A stretch of DNA of 64,000 bases, taken from assembly GCA_032207245.1 (NCBI GenBank), contig CM063510.1, forward strand, positions 154,332,021-154,396,020, read 5' to 3'. The DNA is from Pardosa pseudoannulata (lineage: Eukaryota > Arthropoda > Arachnida > Araneae > Lycosidae). The position numbers and the translations under genes are program-made. Positions 37,831-49,190 of this stretch are shown here, piece by piece (positions within the stretch are counted from its first letter, which is position 1; every line of letters starts with the position of its first letter). Under the pieces are notes generated by a model. That model searched no databases, was not told where the DNA came from, and worked only from the letters and a program-made list of their open reading frames with translations.

Positions 37831-38540
37831 AAGGACGTATTTAAAAGGTGAGTCCTGGGGGAATCTGGACTCACCGCGATATATTTTCAAAGTATGTATT
37901 ACAAGATTTTTCTTAATCTATTAAAATTTGTGTACATTACTAGTTTATACTGCAAGTGTTGAAGTATAGTTTTCAACCATGAAAAAAGTACAAACATTTC
38001 TTAGCAGTAAAACTGATCACAAGGGGTTGACAAGTTTAGCTTTACTTTCAGTACATAACTATAAATGTTTGAACAGATAAAGGTTTGGCTTACTACGGTG
38101 TATTGTTTTACTACACGAGGACTAATGAGACCCGGGCCTATTGCTTAAAGCCGATTCCGAAGGGCTTCAAGCATCCACGCCAGCAGCGGAATTAGAACTC
38201 GGTACCAAAGAGCAGCACCCTACCCATTCAGCTATCATCCGACTAAATGTTTGAACAAGCTGGCATTAAAATCTAGAATAATTAATTTAACACTGTAAAA
38301 TAGTAGTTTATAAATTATTAGTTATGACAGGATATTTTTGAATTTTGTAGGCAAGTTCGTAAAAACGAAAAGGTATAAAGTTTGTAAAAGATGTAATGAA
38401 ATTACCTATAGCAATGCCTGCAAAATGATGGACGTATAAGATTTATGTATGTACGTAATGAAATTTTTCTTTATGATATTGAAAGTTCATTGTAATTTTG
38501 ATTAAGACTTTGGACCCTCTCCAAAAAAGAATTCTGGTTA
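37831..38540. repeat. Dispersed repeat family A, copy 2, interrupted by a SINE
   Basis: Starts AAGGACGTATTTAAAAGG, then AATCTGGACTCACC, and matches 4101-4970 in order. It is interrupted by the SINE at 38097-38242, after which AACAAGCTGGCATTAAAA resumes the match. The right end carries GGACCCTCTCC, roughly inverse to the left-end GGACTCTCCCC type phrase. Confidence 0.65.
38097..38242 (-). mobile_element. tRNA-derived SINE family 2, degraded copy
   Basis: Contains ACACGAGGACTAATGAGAC, TTGCTTAAAGCCGATTCCGA and a mutated B-box complement. It lies inside repeat family A copy 2. The short phrase AAATGTTTGAACA(G/A) occurs on both sides, possibly the target duplication. Confidence 0.75.
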
Positions 38541-38588
38541 GACAAAATGATTAGCAGTATCTTCTGCCTAATGTATATGCTGTACTTC

Positions 38589-39310
38589 CATATCACGCAA
38601 TATTACATAAAACTATACTTGCAGTTCGTAAACAAAGCAGATCCTATTAGATCCTATAGATCCTATTTTTAATTTTATTTTTAAGTTTGAACTATGTCTT
38701 TTAAGAACATCTGTAAGTTTAACAATACTAATGATTCGTGCACTTATTTTCTTACCCTATTCTCCATAGGAGGCTGTCAATAAAAGAAACTACACTTTTT
38801 ATTCAAGATTTTGTTACCCTCTACCCCGTTTTATTTGTCAAATTTCAACATATTTTTTCCCTCCCCCTTGCCCCATATCACGGAATATTACATAAACCTA
38901 TCCTTGCAGCTCATAAACCAAGCAGTACGTTATAGATCCTATTTCTACTTTTATTTTAAAGTTTGAACTTTAAGGACATTTGTAAGTATACATTAAGAGT
39001 GTTCCGTGTACTTATTTTGTTACTCTATTCTTCATAGGGACTCACCATAAAAGATACACTTTTTATTCAGTATTTTGCACTCTCTACCCCATTGTTTTGT
39101 CACACTTCAACATAATTCCTCCCTCCCTTCCCTCACATCACGTAATATTTACATGGACCTATGCTTACAATTCATAAACAAAGCAATAGTAATAGATCTT
39201 ATTTCAAATCTTATTTTTAAATTTAAACTGCGTGTCTTAAGGACATCTGTAATATATTAATAATAATGATTCGTGTACTTACTTTGTTAACTTATACTCA
39301 AAACCTTTTT
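38589..39310. repeat. Three tandem copies of a ~270-bp unit
   Basis: CATATCACGCAATATTACAT at 38589, CATATCACGGAATATTACAT at 38874 and CACATCACGTAATATTTACA at 39134 start three units. Each continues with CTTGCAG.TC.TAAAC, a GATCCTATTT-like phrase, GTTTGAAC, TAAGGACATCTGTAA and CTTATTTT.TTAC. Spacings are 285 and 260 bp; the last unit is partial. Confidence 0.85.
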
Positions 39311-40299
39311 CTGAATGTGTTTCTGAATTTTCGGAAAAAAAGGAATGTGAAAAAAAAGCACACGAAAGTCGTTGCTTTCCTCCCAATTACGAAAATACTT
39401 TCAAATTTTTACAAATCTAAAATAGCTTTAAAATTTAATCTGCTGATTAAAAACATTTTAATTTTAAACAAAATATGATATATCACGCTTCTTGTTATTC
39501 CCCTTATTACCCCTTGTCACACAATGTCACAATTTTACGACTCCCCACTCTCATTTAAACTTGACATCACTGATGGACGGCCCCATAAACTTTTGTATTT
39601 TAAGAACAAATGAATAATTTCTTGCGTACCTAAAACCTTTCGTTTTAACAAAATTCGCTCTTTGTCGGTGCAGTATACGGCTTTAAATCCGAGATGGCGA
39701 ATTTATGAACTGTCACTTGCCACCTAATATCACACAAGGTGGTAAGCGACGGTTGCATGTTAAACTATTATTATTCAAAGTATACCTAAGATTAGCAGCC
39801 ATCAAAGACGAATTCAGGAACAAGTACTTGTTCTAGCGCCATTATGACATTTGATACTAAAATTGCTTATTTGATAAATAAATATAAGAGTAAAATTGAC
39901 TTTAAATGTAATCTAATGTTCAAACATCAAATATTTCAATGTATAAAGCTGAAGAAAGCTATAAAAATTAAGTATGCAAAAAGATTAATAAAAATTTACA
40001 AAATATGGCAAATAAATAAATCAACATACCTTATTCTAGTTATGTTTGTGGCACAAGGCTGTATTTTTATTATAAGACAACGCGATCGAAAGTCTAATAA
40101 TACAGCCCAAATCATTTGTCCATACAAGTCATACATTCGAAATCATTTGTTATATCTAAATGCACATATCTTTTTCATTCTGTTCAAAATTCTTAAATAT
40201 TCAAGATTTTTCCAAATCTGATAAATTATCCGCCATGTTTGTTTTTAACGCAGTGCGCATACGTAAAATGTAAATCCGTAGATTAGTCGATTGATCCTC
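39311..40299. other. Intergenic, nothing firm
   Basis: The 125-codon plus frame at 39844-40221 is Lys/Ile/Asn-rich and looks like chance. A segment near 39530-39570 (GACATCACTGATGGACGG) looks like part of a DNA-transposon-type repeat but has no partner here. Confidence 0.35.
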
Positions 40300-40310
40300 C
40301 GAATTCGGGG

Positions 40311-40362
40311 TTTGGTTTGGTTTGGAGCGCTACGGTCTACTGTTTTGCTCACGAGGCCTAAA
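40311..40362 (-). mobile_element. 52-bp SINE family 2 stub with 11-bp target duplication
   Basis: Only the 3' tail part of the SINE is present (TTTGGTTTGGTTTGGAGCGC onwards). CGAATTCGGGG flanks it exactly at 40300-40310 and 40363-40373. It is a severely 5'-truncated insertion, as produced by target-primed reverse transcription. Confidence 0.85.
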
Positions 40363-40373
40363 CGAATTCGGGG

Positions 40374-41114
40374 GATAACAAACCGGGAATTAAAATGAGT
40401 TGAAATCTGCGGATTTTCGTTGGTGAATACGAGAAAGCTAATTCACGGTTAGATCCTAGTATTAAAATCGTGGTGAATATAGCCCATAGCAGAGGAGGGA
40501 GTCTAGTGCCCCCTTCTCCGTAGAAGTCTCTCTAGGAGACACTAACGTTTTCTGCGGAAATTACTTAAGTGGGATGAGTTATATAGAGACAATCCAAACT
40601 ACAATGTAAATTGTGGTAGTGTAAATTTTGGTTTCTTGCATTTATTTATAAAGGAGCTATGCAATAAAACTGGTGTTTCGAAATATGGAAAGACGATTTT
40701 TTTTTTAATTTTATTTTATTTATTTATTTAGAGAATGAAATTATTGATAAACGCTTTCGTCTCTTTTATTGATTCAGATGATTTTATTTTCTAAACCTAG
40801 CAATCAAAGAAGCAACAAGATACGGTTTCTATACAATACAAAACTGAATTTTTAAATAAATGTCACTTAAAACTGTGATTCTCACGTTGTGAAAAGAGGT
40901 TAAAGAATAATTTCATAAAATCATTTCATAATTCATTTCTGTAGATTATAGGGTGTTAAAGATTATTTTTTAAAAGAAATATAACAAGTGGCACACTACA
41001 TACTATTTATTTATTAGTAAACCTCAATTTAACTGGCACACTAAACGAAAAAGTCCGCCCTCTCTGCCTTAGATGACACATTTCCAAGTATTAGTTTGCT
41101 AGAGTTTAAACTAA
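40374..41114. other. Intergenic, nothing recognised
   Basis: AT-rich sequence without recognisable features. Confidence 0.4.
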
Positions 41115-41116
41115 TA

Positions 41117-42029
41117 CCAGGTGATAAAAAAATCTGTATAAACTTAAAAAAATTTCATAATAACCGGAAAAATAACCAAAATAAAAAACGGTTTGCAGGG
41201 TTGGTATCGCTAGGGAATGGGATTTTTTTAAATAGAAAAAAAAACTCAAAAGGAGTCGATAGATGGCGCTGATGTACACAAGTCAAAGAAAAAGAAACGC
41301 AAGTAACAAACAGAATGCCTCCAAATCGTTTATTACAACAGTATGTGTTCCACATGACCACCACCACAGGGGATAACACACTGCAGGCGAGTCACAAATC
41401 CAGCAACGGCAGGTCCGGTTGTATGCAAGACACCTCTCAGCGGATCGCATCTTGCAAGCCCAACTGTCTGGCAGCGTCACGAACACTGCTCGTTCCTGCA
41501 GCTGATTCGAACGCTAATGCTTCAGTTTCGGCTGCAACACGCAGCGAAAGTTCCTCATTTAAACATGGTCGTCCAGTTTTTACACGAACCTCCAACGTTT
41601 CAGTTTCCTCAAACCGCTGAACAAGCTTATGAGACCTGTCACTGTTAAAGGACCTTTCCCACTCCTGACATTCTTCTGAGTTCGGAACTTACGCAAGACA
41701 GCGGTCGCTGATTCCTGGTTGACGTAAAACAATTTCACCAACAAAGCTTTATCCTTCGCACTCAGCCTCCTTGTTCGCATACATGGTTTACAGCAGAGAA
41801 ATGGTTGTGTATTTTTAGGAGCGCAAATTCTTATAAGTCTCATTTGCATATTTCCACCGAAGTCACTCGTACCAGCGCCATCTATCGGCTGTTTTTGAGT
41901 TACTGTTTTTTCTGTTTTAAAAAATTCCTATGCCCTAGCGGTACTAACCATGCAAACCGTTTTTTATTTTGGTTATTATTCCAGTTATTGTGCATTTTTA
42001 AAGTTTATACGGACTTTTTGATCACCCGG
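41117..42029 (-). mobile_element. Tc3-like element with 155-bp terminal inverted repeats, internally deleted
   Basis: TA flanks both sides (41115-41116 and 42030-42031). The arms 41117-41271 and 41873-42029 are inverted copies of each other, from CC(A/G)GGTGATNAAAAA at the tips through AAAAAACGGTTTGCA to GATAGATGGCGCTG at the inner edges. The 913-bp element carries only a short broken ORF on the minus strand. Long arms and TA targets fit Tc3-type members of the Tc1/mariner superfamily. Confidence 0.9.
41370..41780 (-). pseudogene. Helix-turn-helix N-terminal transposase/DUF4817-like ORF, broken
   Basis: From ATG at 41780 (minus) it reads MRTRRLSAKDKALLVKLFYV, then NQESATAVLRKFRTQKNVRS and GKGPLTVTGLI. 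A one-base loss near 41625 shifts the frame, after which LVQRFEETETLEVRVKTGRP, AAETEALAFESAAGTSSVRD and AARQLGLQ continue to a stop. This is the DNA-binding N-terminal region seen in Tc3-like arthropod transposons and DUF4817-annotated proteins. The DDE catalytic part is absent, so the element is a deletion derivative. Family assignment is from remembered pattern. Confidence 0.7.
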
Positions 42030-42453
42030 TATATGTACCTTGCTTAACTAAAGTAAGAGGACACAAGACGCATATATATAACACAGGTATGTATTAGTGC
42101 TTTATTTTGTAGCATCTTAAATTGGTTACACGACAGAACTAGCAATAATTTATTTCCCTCTAATTTTACTGGTGACGTTTGATCATTGATGTTTATGGAA
42201 TTAAGTTTGGTAGTTTAGTTATTAAGAATTTTGAATTTTAGAGGTTTAGTTCATTAGTCTGAAGCAATCGTCCGACTTAAAGTTTAAAAAAAAATTCCTC
42301 TTTGAAATTTAATATTCTCACTCATGAAGACTACGTTGCAAGAACAAAAAATAATAATTAAAATACGATCTAATTTTAAAAAAAAATTAATTTAGTTTGT
42401 GAATGAAAGTATTTAGTTTTATGTGAAGCTGTAGCATAATAACACTTATTGAC

Positions 42454-43540
42454 TAATGAGGGTTATTCACCGTTTGGTATCGAGAGTATATAAAATCAAG
42501 TGATGCATTCGTTTACACCGTTGCTTACTGTTGCTCATATATACGCTCTCAATTTTATTTTACCATTTCCAGAAATGCCTCGCTGTGCAGCTTTTGGGTG
42601 TACTAACAACAGTATAAAAGAAATATGCAGGTATAAAAGTATTAGCTTTCATCGTTTTCTTTTTTAAAAAAAACTTAATGTAAACAATGGCTTGCCAAGT
42701 TGAAAATGAAAGATTTCGTTCCAACTGAATATAGCCACCTTTGCTCAGAACATTTTATTGTAGCTTATGTTTAAAACACAGTTCGTTGTATGTTGCATGT
42801 GAAGTACAAGCGTATAAAGCGTTAGATATGTTTATAGTGTACAGGACAGGCAAAGGTTTGATAAAAAAGGATATTTTGCATTAAAATCAAAATAAATAAA
42901 AGTATAATTATTAAGCTAAAACATCTTGAATTATAGAATGTAAAATACATAAGATAAATATAGCAATCAACTTACTTCGTTTCCATTTGTAACAGTAATG
43001 TTATAGGCAGTTTTCTTGTATTCGGCTTTAACTGAAGTTTGAATAACAGGGATTTGACTGTTTACCTATAAAAATTTAAAGTCTTTCACAAAATTCGACT
43101 TGAGTAACTTTGCGCCAAGTATACTCTGGGGACTACATAAGAATTGGGTTCCCCTTGGCAAATTTGGCAAAAATATTGGCGATATTTACTAAAACCCAAA
43201 GGTAACCCATCCAAACATTGTACTTCTTGCTTTTTCTTGTGACTTTAATTAATGAACAGTGCACCATCGTAACATAATTATATACTCTTACTTAATTAAA
43301 GAAAATGACTTGGAATCCAGACATTTATATAGTTACGATTCCCTCGCCAGATTTCAAACGCCACGCTCCAAGCACGCCACGCACGCAAGCTGCAAGCACG
43401 CCAATTTCGCCAAATGTGGTTGAAGCACCAACAAGATCCATGATTAGAAACAGGAGAGTGGGCTAAGAAGAGGAGTTGAAAAATAAAATATTAATGTAAG
43501 CAAAACGCATGCATCACGTGGTTGTGCATAACCCTCATTA
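42454..43540 (+). mobile_element. P-element-like relic with THAP remnant
   Basis: Left end TAATGAGGGTTATTCACC; right end, reverse-complemented, TAATGAGGGTTATGCACAAC. Subterminal GTGATGCAT(T/G)CGTTT is also inverted at both sides (42499 and 43505 regions). A THAP-domain fragment sits at 42575-42774, as expected of a P-type transposase N-terminus. The remainder has no transposase core. The right half overlaps another inverted repeat (43127-43345). Confidence 0.55.
42575..42774 (+). pseudogene. THAP-domain fragment
   Basis: ATG at 42575 begins MPRCAAFGCTNN, the opening Cys-x4-Cys of a THAP C2CH zinc domain, and continues to KSISFHRFLF. After a stop and frameshift it resumes as KQWLAKLKMKDFVPTEYSHL then CSEHF, the closing Cys-x2-His of the domain, and ends at TAA 42772-42774. 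THAP domains form the DNA-binding end of P-element-type transposases and of some host proteins. The domain order is right but the frame is broken, so it is a pseudogene, most likely transposon-derived. Confidence 0.75.
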
Positions 43541-44893
43541 TTTCTGTACGAGTGGATTTCATTAAACTCATGACCTATGAAATTTTTATTTTAAAAAGCA
43601 TAGATAAGAATAAACTTAATGAAAATAGATGAAATAAGGCGATTTCACTCAGCAGGGCACTTCTCAACTTATGACAATTCTGGCCTTAATTTCAAACGGC
43701 AGGTCAGTTTATTGTTTGTCTATTGGCTGTTGTAAACACGAAAATGAATGGGAAGGGCATTATAGTAGATCGTGACTTTGCGACAAATTGTTTTTTATAA
43801 CAGATATCAGAAACCAAGAGTGCTACCATACTACAGTAAAGATATGTCACAGGTGACATCGCTTCATAATGATGTCAGAAGTTGACGAGAAGTTATTACG
43901 AGGCAGAAATGAGAATTTATGGTACCAAATTCCTCTCTCTGGCGACTTTTGACGTCATTATGAAGCGGAAGTCGCCTGTGACATATGTCGACCGCAATAT
44001 GGTAGCACTTAACTCTTGGCACATTTTTGCCGCTGGCAACCAAAATTTCATCTGCTCGTGTAAAAATGCATTTATGCGCTCAAAAATTATTGCATCATAA
44101 TGTTCCCAAAAACATAACAGGTCATTAGACAGATTTGCTACACTAAAATTCCAAAAGAGCGCGATAGTATGAAAAGACGACAAAGGATGACTATATCAGA
44201 TCATCCACAGTTATAAGTAAAAGTCACGTGGTAAAATAAAAGTTATGAGTTAGCTATATTAACGTCCCAATTAATTAATTTTGTACATAACATTATAATA
44301 GTGGTATTACGACGCAAACAATTGTGTTGCGTGAAAATTACAAGAAACAAATTTAATGTTACAAGTAAAATGAAAGAGGCAGCTTCACTTCTACAAAAAC
44401 GGTTTGGCTTGACTAAAGAACCGGGTTCCCCTGCCAACTTGATGATAATGGTTTAAGTATGGTCGCCTAACAGTTTCTCCTGATCTCACCGAGTCCAAAC
44501 AATCTATATCTATTTTATAATTTATATGATATTTGCATTAAACTCTCCTTGTGCAACTCTTTTATTATATATTAAAAGTGCGCAATGCATAAAAAATAGA
44601 TATAACAAACCATTAATGGTTTACTATGGCTGATTTTTAATAATTCGGAGCTGTTGCGTTTGTAAACTGTTAAGGAATTAATTGTCGATAAATATAAATG
44701 TCCGGTTTTTAAGTCGTTTTCTTTAATTAAGTAAGAGTACATAATTCTATTACGATGGCGCACTGTGCATTAATTAAAGTCACCATAAAAACCAAGAAAT
44801 ACAATGTTAGAATTGATTACCTTTGTGTTTCAGTAAATATCGCCAATATTTTCGCCAAATTTGCCAAGGGGAACCCAATTCTTTAGTAGTCCC
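43127..44893. repeat. ~200-bp inverted repeat pair (43127-43345 / 44690-44893)
   Basis: ACTAC(A)TAAGAATTGGGTTCC, CCTTGGCAAATTTGGCAAAA and ATATTGGCGATATTTACT at the left recur as their reverse complements at 44825-44893. The match continues inward through TGACTTTAATTAATG.ACAGT and CTCTTACTTAATTAAAGAAA. It could be the two ends of one element of about 1.77 kb or two opposed copies of a repeat. Confidence 0.8.
43811..44022. repeat. Fold-back element, ~75-bp arms
   Basis: Left arm contains GTGCTACCATACT, ATATGTCACAGGTGACATCG and CTTCATAATGATGTCA. The right arm, 43935-44022, is its reverse complement with a few mismatches (plus-strand TGACGTCATTATGAAGCGGA, GCCTGTGACATATGTC, ATATGGTAGCAC). About 50 bp separate the arms. 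Both apparent ORFs across it are products of the palindrome. Confidence 0.85.
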
Positions 44894-44904
44894 AAAAAAA
44901 TAAC

Positions 44905-45105
44905 ACTTTAAACAATTTTAACTACAAAGAAAATCTTTTTTTTAGCAATACTTACAGATTAAATTGTTTCTAGTGATTAAGTTATCTCAATTTATACAGG
45001 ACGAATAAAATATCTTGACCTAGCTATCGCTGTTTGGCGAGAGACCACAAAATCCACAAAATTGGCGAGAAAAAACACGACGTGATAAATGCATCTGTAC
45101 CTGAT
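44905..45105. mobile_element. MITE family C, right-end fragment
   Basis: CAGATTAAATTGTTTCTAGT, TTTATACAGGA and the terminal AAATGCATCTGTACC match the right half of the 25184-25644 copy. The left half is missing. Confidence 0.65.
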
Positions 45106-46004
45106 TTGATTCGATATAAACAAAGGCAATTTTAGGGAAAATTCAAAGCGAATAATGTCATATTCCATCATTTCTGTTTGGATGAAAATACCTATAAAGA
45201 TATTATTCATCGCCATCAGATATTATCCAGATCGTATAATTTTTAAGAATAATATTTAACCCCTTTTTATTTACTATCTCACTGTGGTTGTTTCTTCACA
45301 ATAAGATGTTTTCTGAAGACTTTCATTAAGTTATTTGGGTTATTTAGAATACGAAAAGATCAAATAAATGTGTTCTTGTTTTTTTATTTTAAAATAAAAT
45401 AAACGAAAAGATTCATATTTTATACAGGTGCTACATAAGTTATTATGTAAAATTTAAAAATTAACAATGATAACCGTAAAAATACAACTATATAACAAAA
45501 GATTATCATACCTAAAAAAGAATCAGCATCCAATAAATCATATATTGAGAACACCATTTTTTTATTTTAACCAAAGAACAATTTATTTTAATTCAGATCT
45601 TTGGTGCCAAACGATTAATGAAATATGTGTCACAAATAATTAGAAAAATTAATAGAGCTATTTCACGCAATATCACGAACTACTTTAATGCCCTTCCTAT
45701 TCATTTTCATGTTGATGATAGCCAGTAAGCAACCAATGTACTGCCCTTCCGTTTGAAACGAAAGCCAGAAAGCCAAAATCGTAATGAGTTCAGATGTGCC
45801 CTGCTGCGTGAAAAATGCCTTATTAGCCTTTGTTTGAGAAAACCATAGAAGAAAAGAAAATAATAGATTAAATTCTTGCAACCGTTTCATAATATAACGT
45901 CATTATTATGGTTTTTTTTCATTCAGGTCATTAGCCCACGGACAGACAAGACAGACGCGGGCAGATTTTAATATTTATATATATAAGATTTTTATTTTAT
46001 CACA

Positions 46005-46528
46005 ATACACATATCTTTACAAGATATTGAATAAAGTAACTATTGTGTAAGATATCTAATTTCTAAATTATATCCTATAATAATAAACAAAAACATTTTA
46101 AATTGTAACAAATTAATTAAAAGAGAATTCTTTTAATGACTTAACTGAGATTGTTCTTCATTGCAAAGTATTTTTCCGACTGGAATAATTATTGAAATTT
46201 GCAACCTAATGTCACATTCAACATCCAATGTTTTTGTATTTTGTTTTTTTCGCAGGAAAGGCAAAAAAAGAATGAAGACTAATATATGACGTAATACGTT
46301 TCGAACAAGGAATTTGAAACACGTGACTTTTACAAAACTTAGAATTTACTTTATCTATAAAATATTTATATATACAAGGAAACTGCCTTTAAAAATTCAA
46401 TCTTTCATTAAAATTAAAATTTCACCAAAATTATGGCGGTTTAACTAAGCAAAAAGTGAATACTTGCGAAACCTATGTTAAAGTTCCAGGAGAACCTTGG
46501 GATTCCACGGAATCTAGTTGAAGACCTC
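46005..46528. mobile_element. hAT-like non-autonomous element family D, copy 4
   Basis: Shares AATAATAAACAAAAACA, AGAGAATTCTTTTAATGACT (compare AGAGAATGCCTTTAATGACC near 12841) and TTGAAGACCTCTAGG with the other copies. The left end is degraded. Confidence 0.6.
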
Positions 46529-49190
46529 TAGGTTAGAGTTTATTCCATTTTGAACAGTAGTAATAACACAAATAACACAATAGAATCACCACTTTTCCTA
46601 TAATAACAAGCCAACGAGAATTCTATAAAACCAAGCCTATCTGCCCATATTTCATTTGATATACTTGCAATAAATCGCTACGCAAACTTTCTTTAAAAAT
46701 TATGTATTCGAATATTACGCATTTTACTTGCACTGGTTGCAATAATATCGACTAGCAAATAAAAAACCATTGCGTTCCAGGCTTGCAAGTTATAAAGAAT
46801 TAAATTTTATTTTATACAATTTTTTTTTCCTAAAAGAGAAAGCATTTTACAAACACGAGATAAGATGCCACTCGTAAGCAATTATCGAAATTGCAATATA
46901 ATAAAAGAAAAAATCAGCAAAGTCAGGTTATAAGAGCTTGGAAGATGGTAATGTATCAAATGTACCTTTCAGAAAATTACCGGCGTTATCCCATAAATGC
47001 ATGTTTATTAATATTTTTTAATAGAAGTATAAGTATGTTCATATGAAAATTTCCTGCAATTTCAGAGCTTTACCCAGCATTTATGTTTAAACCTACATTC
47101 ATTAGATTTCTCCATCTCGACCCCCCACAAGATTATATTTATACCGCGATTGTTAACATTTCCGCGCTACTTTAATTAAAATGTTCATAGAAAAAGTGTC
47201 ATTTTTTAATTACATTTGAATTTTAAATTACTGCACTAAACATTAGTTTTATAATCCCTACCAAACGTTATTTCAAACTGAAAACTGTAAAATTTCCAGT
47301 GCTGCCATCTACTAGATATTGGGAACACCATTTGATTGACAATATTGGCGATGTCATCATTTTGAAAGATGTTTAGAACAGAATTACTCTTACCTTTAAA
47401 TCTATTTAAGTACTACTATTAACCCATTCTCTGTCGAATTCTTTTTCTTTTTCAGAAAAAAAAAGTTTTGAAAATTAATATACTTTTTATCCTAAATTGA
47501 AAAAAACAGATATCTCTACAATGAACCAAAGTTTTAAATTAAAAAATACCTTGATACTACATTTATCAAATATATTGTGCTTGAGGTACTTAAGATAAAT
47601 ATTTGTATGAACAGAAATATTAAAAAATACATAAAATGTTTGTGAAAAAGATTCTATAACCTTAGACAGAAACTGCTTTCCAACTTTTATTATCAATTCA
47701 GGTTATAAGAACTCGAAGATGTTAATATATCTAATTTATAGTTCAGAAACTTACTGGCATTAATCCATAAATGTGTATATAAACAATAAAAGGAACTGAA
47801 TACTTATTTGATTGCTATTTTAATAAAGAGAAAAATCTTAGTTAATATTGGAAATGAATGTTTCTTTAGTATAACTTCTAACAGGTATCACCATGTGTGT
47901 GAAAAATTCATTAATATACCCCAACGAAAATCATACTGCTTACACAAGTACCTTGTAAACCTTGTACCATAATTTGGAATACAGAGTGACGGATCCACTT
48001 TGAACAATGCAGTTTTTCTCTTCGTCACATGACATACAACACGACAGCATAGACATGAGCATGTGAAGTCGACTAAGGGCTTAAACTAAGTTTGATAATT
48101 TTAGTACCAAACACCTCTTTTTGTACTTTTTCTATATTACAGTTAATAGTTTCGTTTTCAACATACAGGTTGTATTACCACTGAACTTTTTCGGTAACAA
48201 ATTAACTCTGATATATGGATATTCAATGTACAGTACTAAATTTTTTTCTCCTGCATTTATATACTCTATTTTTACAATTATAACTACAAAGATATGATGA
48301 AATGATGAAACCACCATAAAAGGTTTTATCATTAAAGCTTGTAAGACATCAAATTTCAATTCAATTTTATTCCTGCTTAAGTTTTCCATTGAAGATTTAA
48401 AGAAAAGAAAAAAAATCCTGGGTAAATATTACAAATTCACAATTTTATTAATCAAGCATATGTTATATTTATTTTCATACTTTCACATCATTACTGCATT
48501 CAATTTTTTTCCATCTTGTATACAAATAATATTTGTAATTTAAAGCTTAAAATGTTTGATAAAAATAGTTTTATTTTAAGAATGTCGTACCTTTCTACAG
48601 AACACTATGACTACTTTTACAAAGCATAGTGCTCCCTAGAGAACTGTTTAAGAAACTCTGTTCTATAAAAATAATAGTACAAAAAATTACATTGTAATGC
48701 TAACCACTTCACTGATATTTGGAACATAAAAAAGAAACTTAAACATAAAATTATTTAATTTCTTTGCATCATGATGAATAGTATGGACATTTCATACTTC
48801 GGTAATACTTTTTAACATGTCTTTTAAATTACAATATGGAAATAACTCAAGAGTATCATATCATTCCTTAGTACTCTGAATAGGCAATTCAATGTATACA
48901 AACATATTAGAATGATTTAGAGCAGAGTAGTGCAAAAACAATTAACTCATATAAGACATTTATCAATGAAGTTAACAGTGCTTTTGTATTCAACAGATGG
49001 CAGAAGCAAACAAGAATATTTTCAATCTGTTTAATTTCAGTTCATTACCTATTTTAATAATTTGGATATGAACTAATTAATGAACAGTTTAAGTAGAAAT
49101 AAAAACCATATTTAAAAGTGTCTGTGTACTCTTAAACCCACAGTTACTACCTTACGCTCTTTTCACTAATACTTAATTCAATCATGTACA
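46529..49190. other. Intergenic; one ~90-bp direct repeat
   Basis: TCAGGTTATAAGAGCTTGGA at 46924 and TCAGGTTATAAGAACTCGAA at 47698 start two related ~90-bp stretches about 775 bp apart, ending near CATAAATG.... Nothing else is recognised in this AT-rich block. Confidence 0.45.

Larger units (their letters stand above)
43630..45835. repeat. ~150-bp inverted repeat pair (43630-43785 / 45655-45835)
   Basis: CAGCAGGGCAC, TTTCAAACGG and GAAAATGAATGGGAAGGGCA at the left are matched on the opposite strand at the right (plus-strand TGCCCTTCCTATTCATTTTC, CCGTTTGAAACG, GTGCCCTGCTG). The pair overlaps the pair 43127/44893 without being nested in it. Confidence 0.75.

Noticed and set aside
38589..39310. 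CRISPR array
   Set aside because: The repeats are about 270 bp tandem units without short spacers, and the genome is eukaryotic; no CRISPR-like spacing occurs anywhere in the window.
39844..40221. 125-codon plus-strand ORF as a possible gene
   Set aside because: Composition is Lys/Ile/Asn/Phe-rich as expected from AT-rich DNA, there is no recognisable motif, and no flanking gene structure.
43882..44183. Two overlapping opposite-strand ORFs of 72 and 88 codons
   Set aside because: Both are generated by the 75-bp-arm palindrome at 43811-44022.
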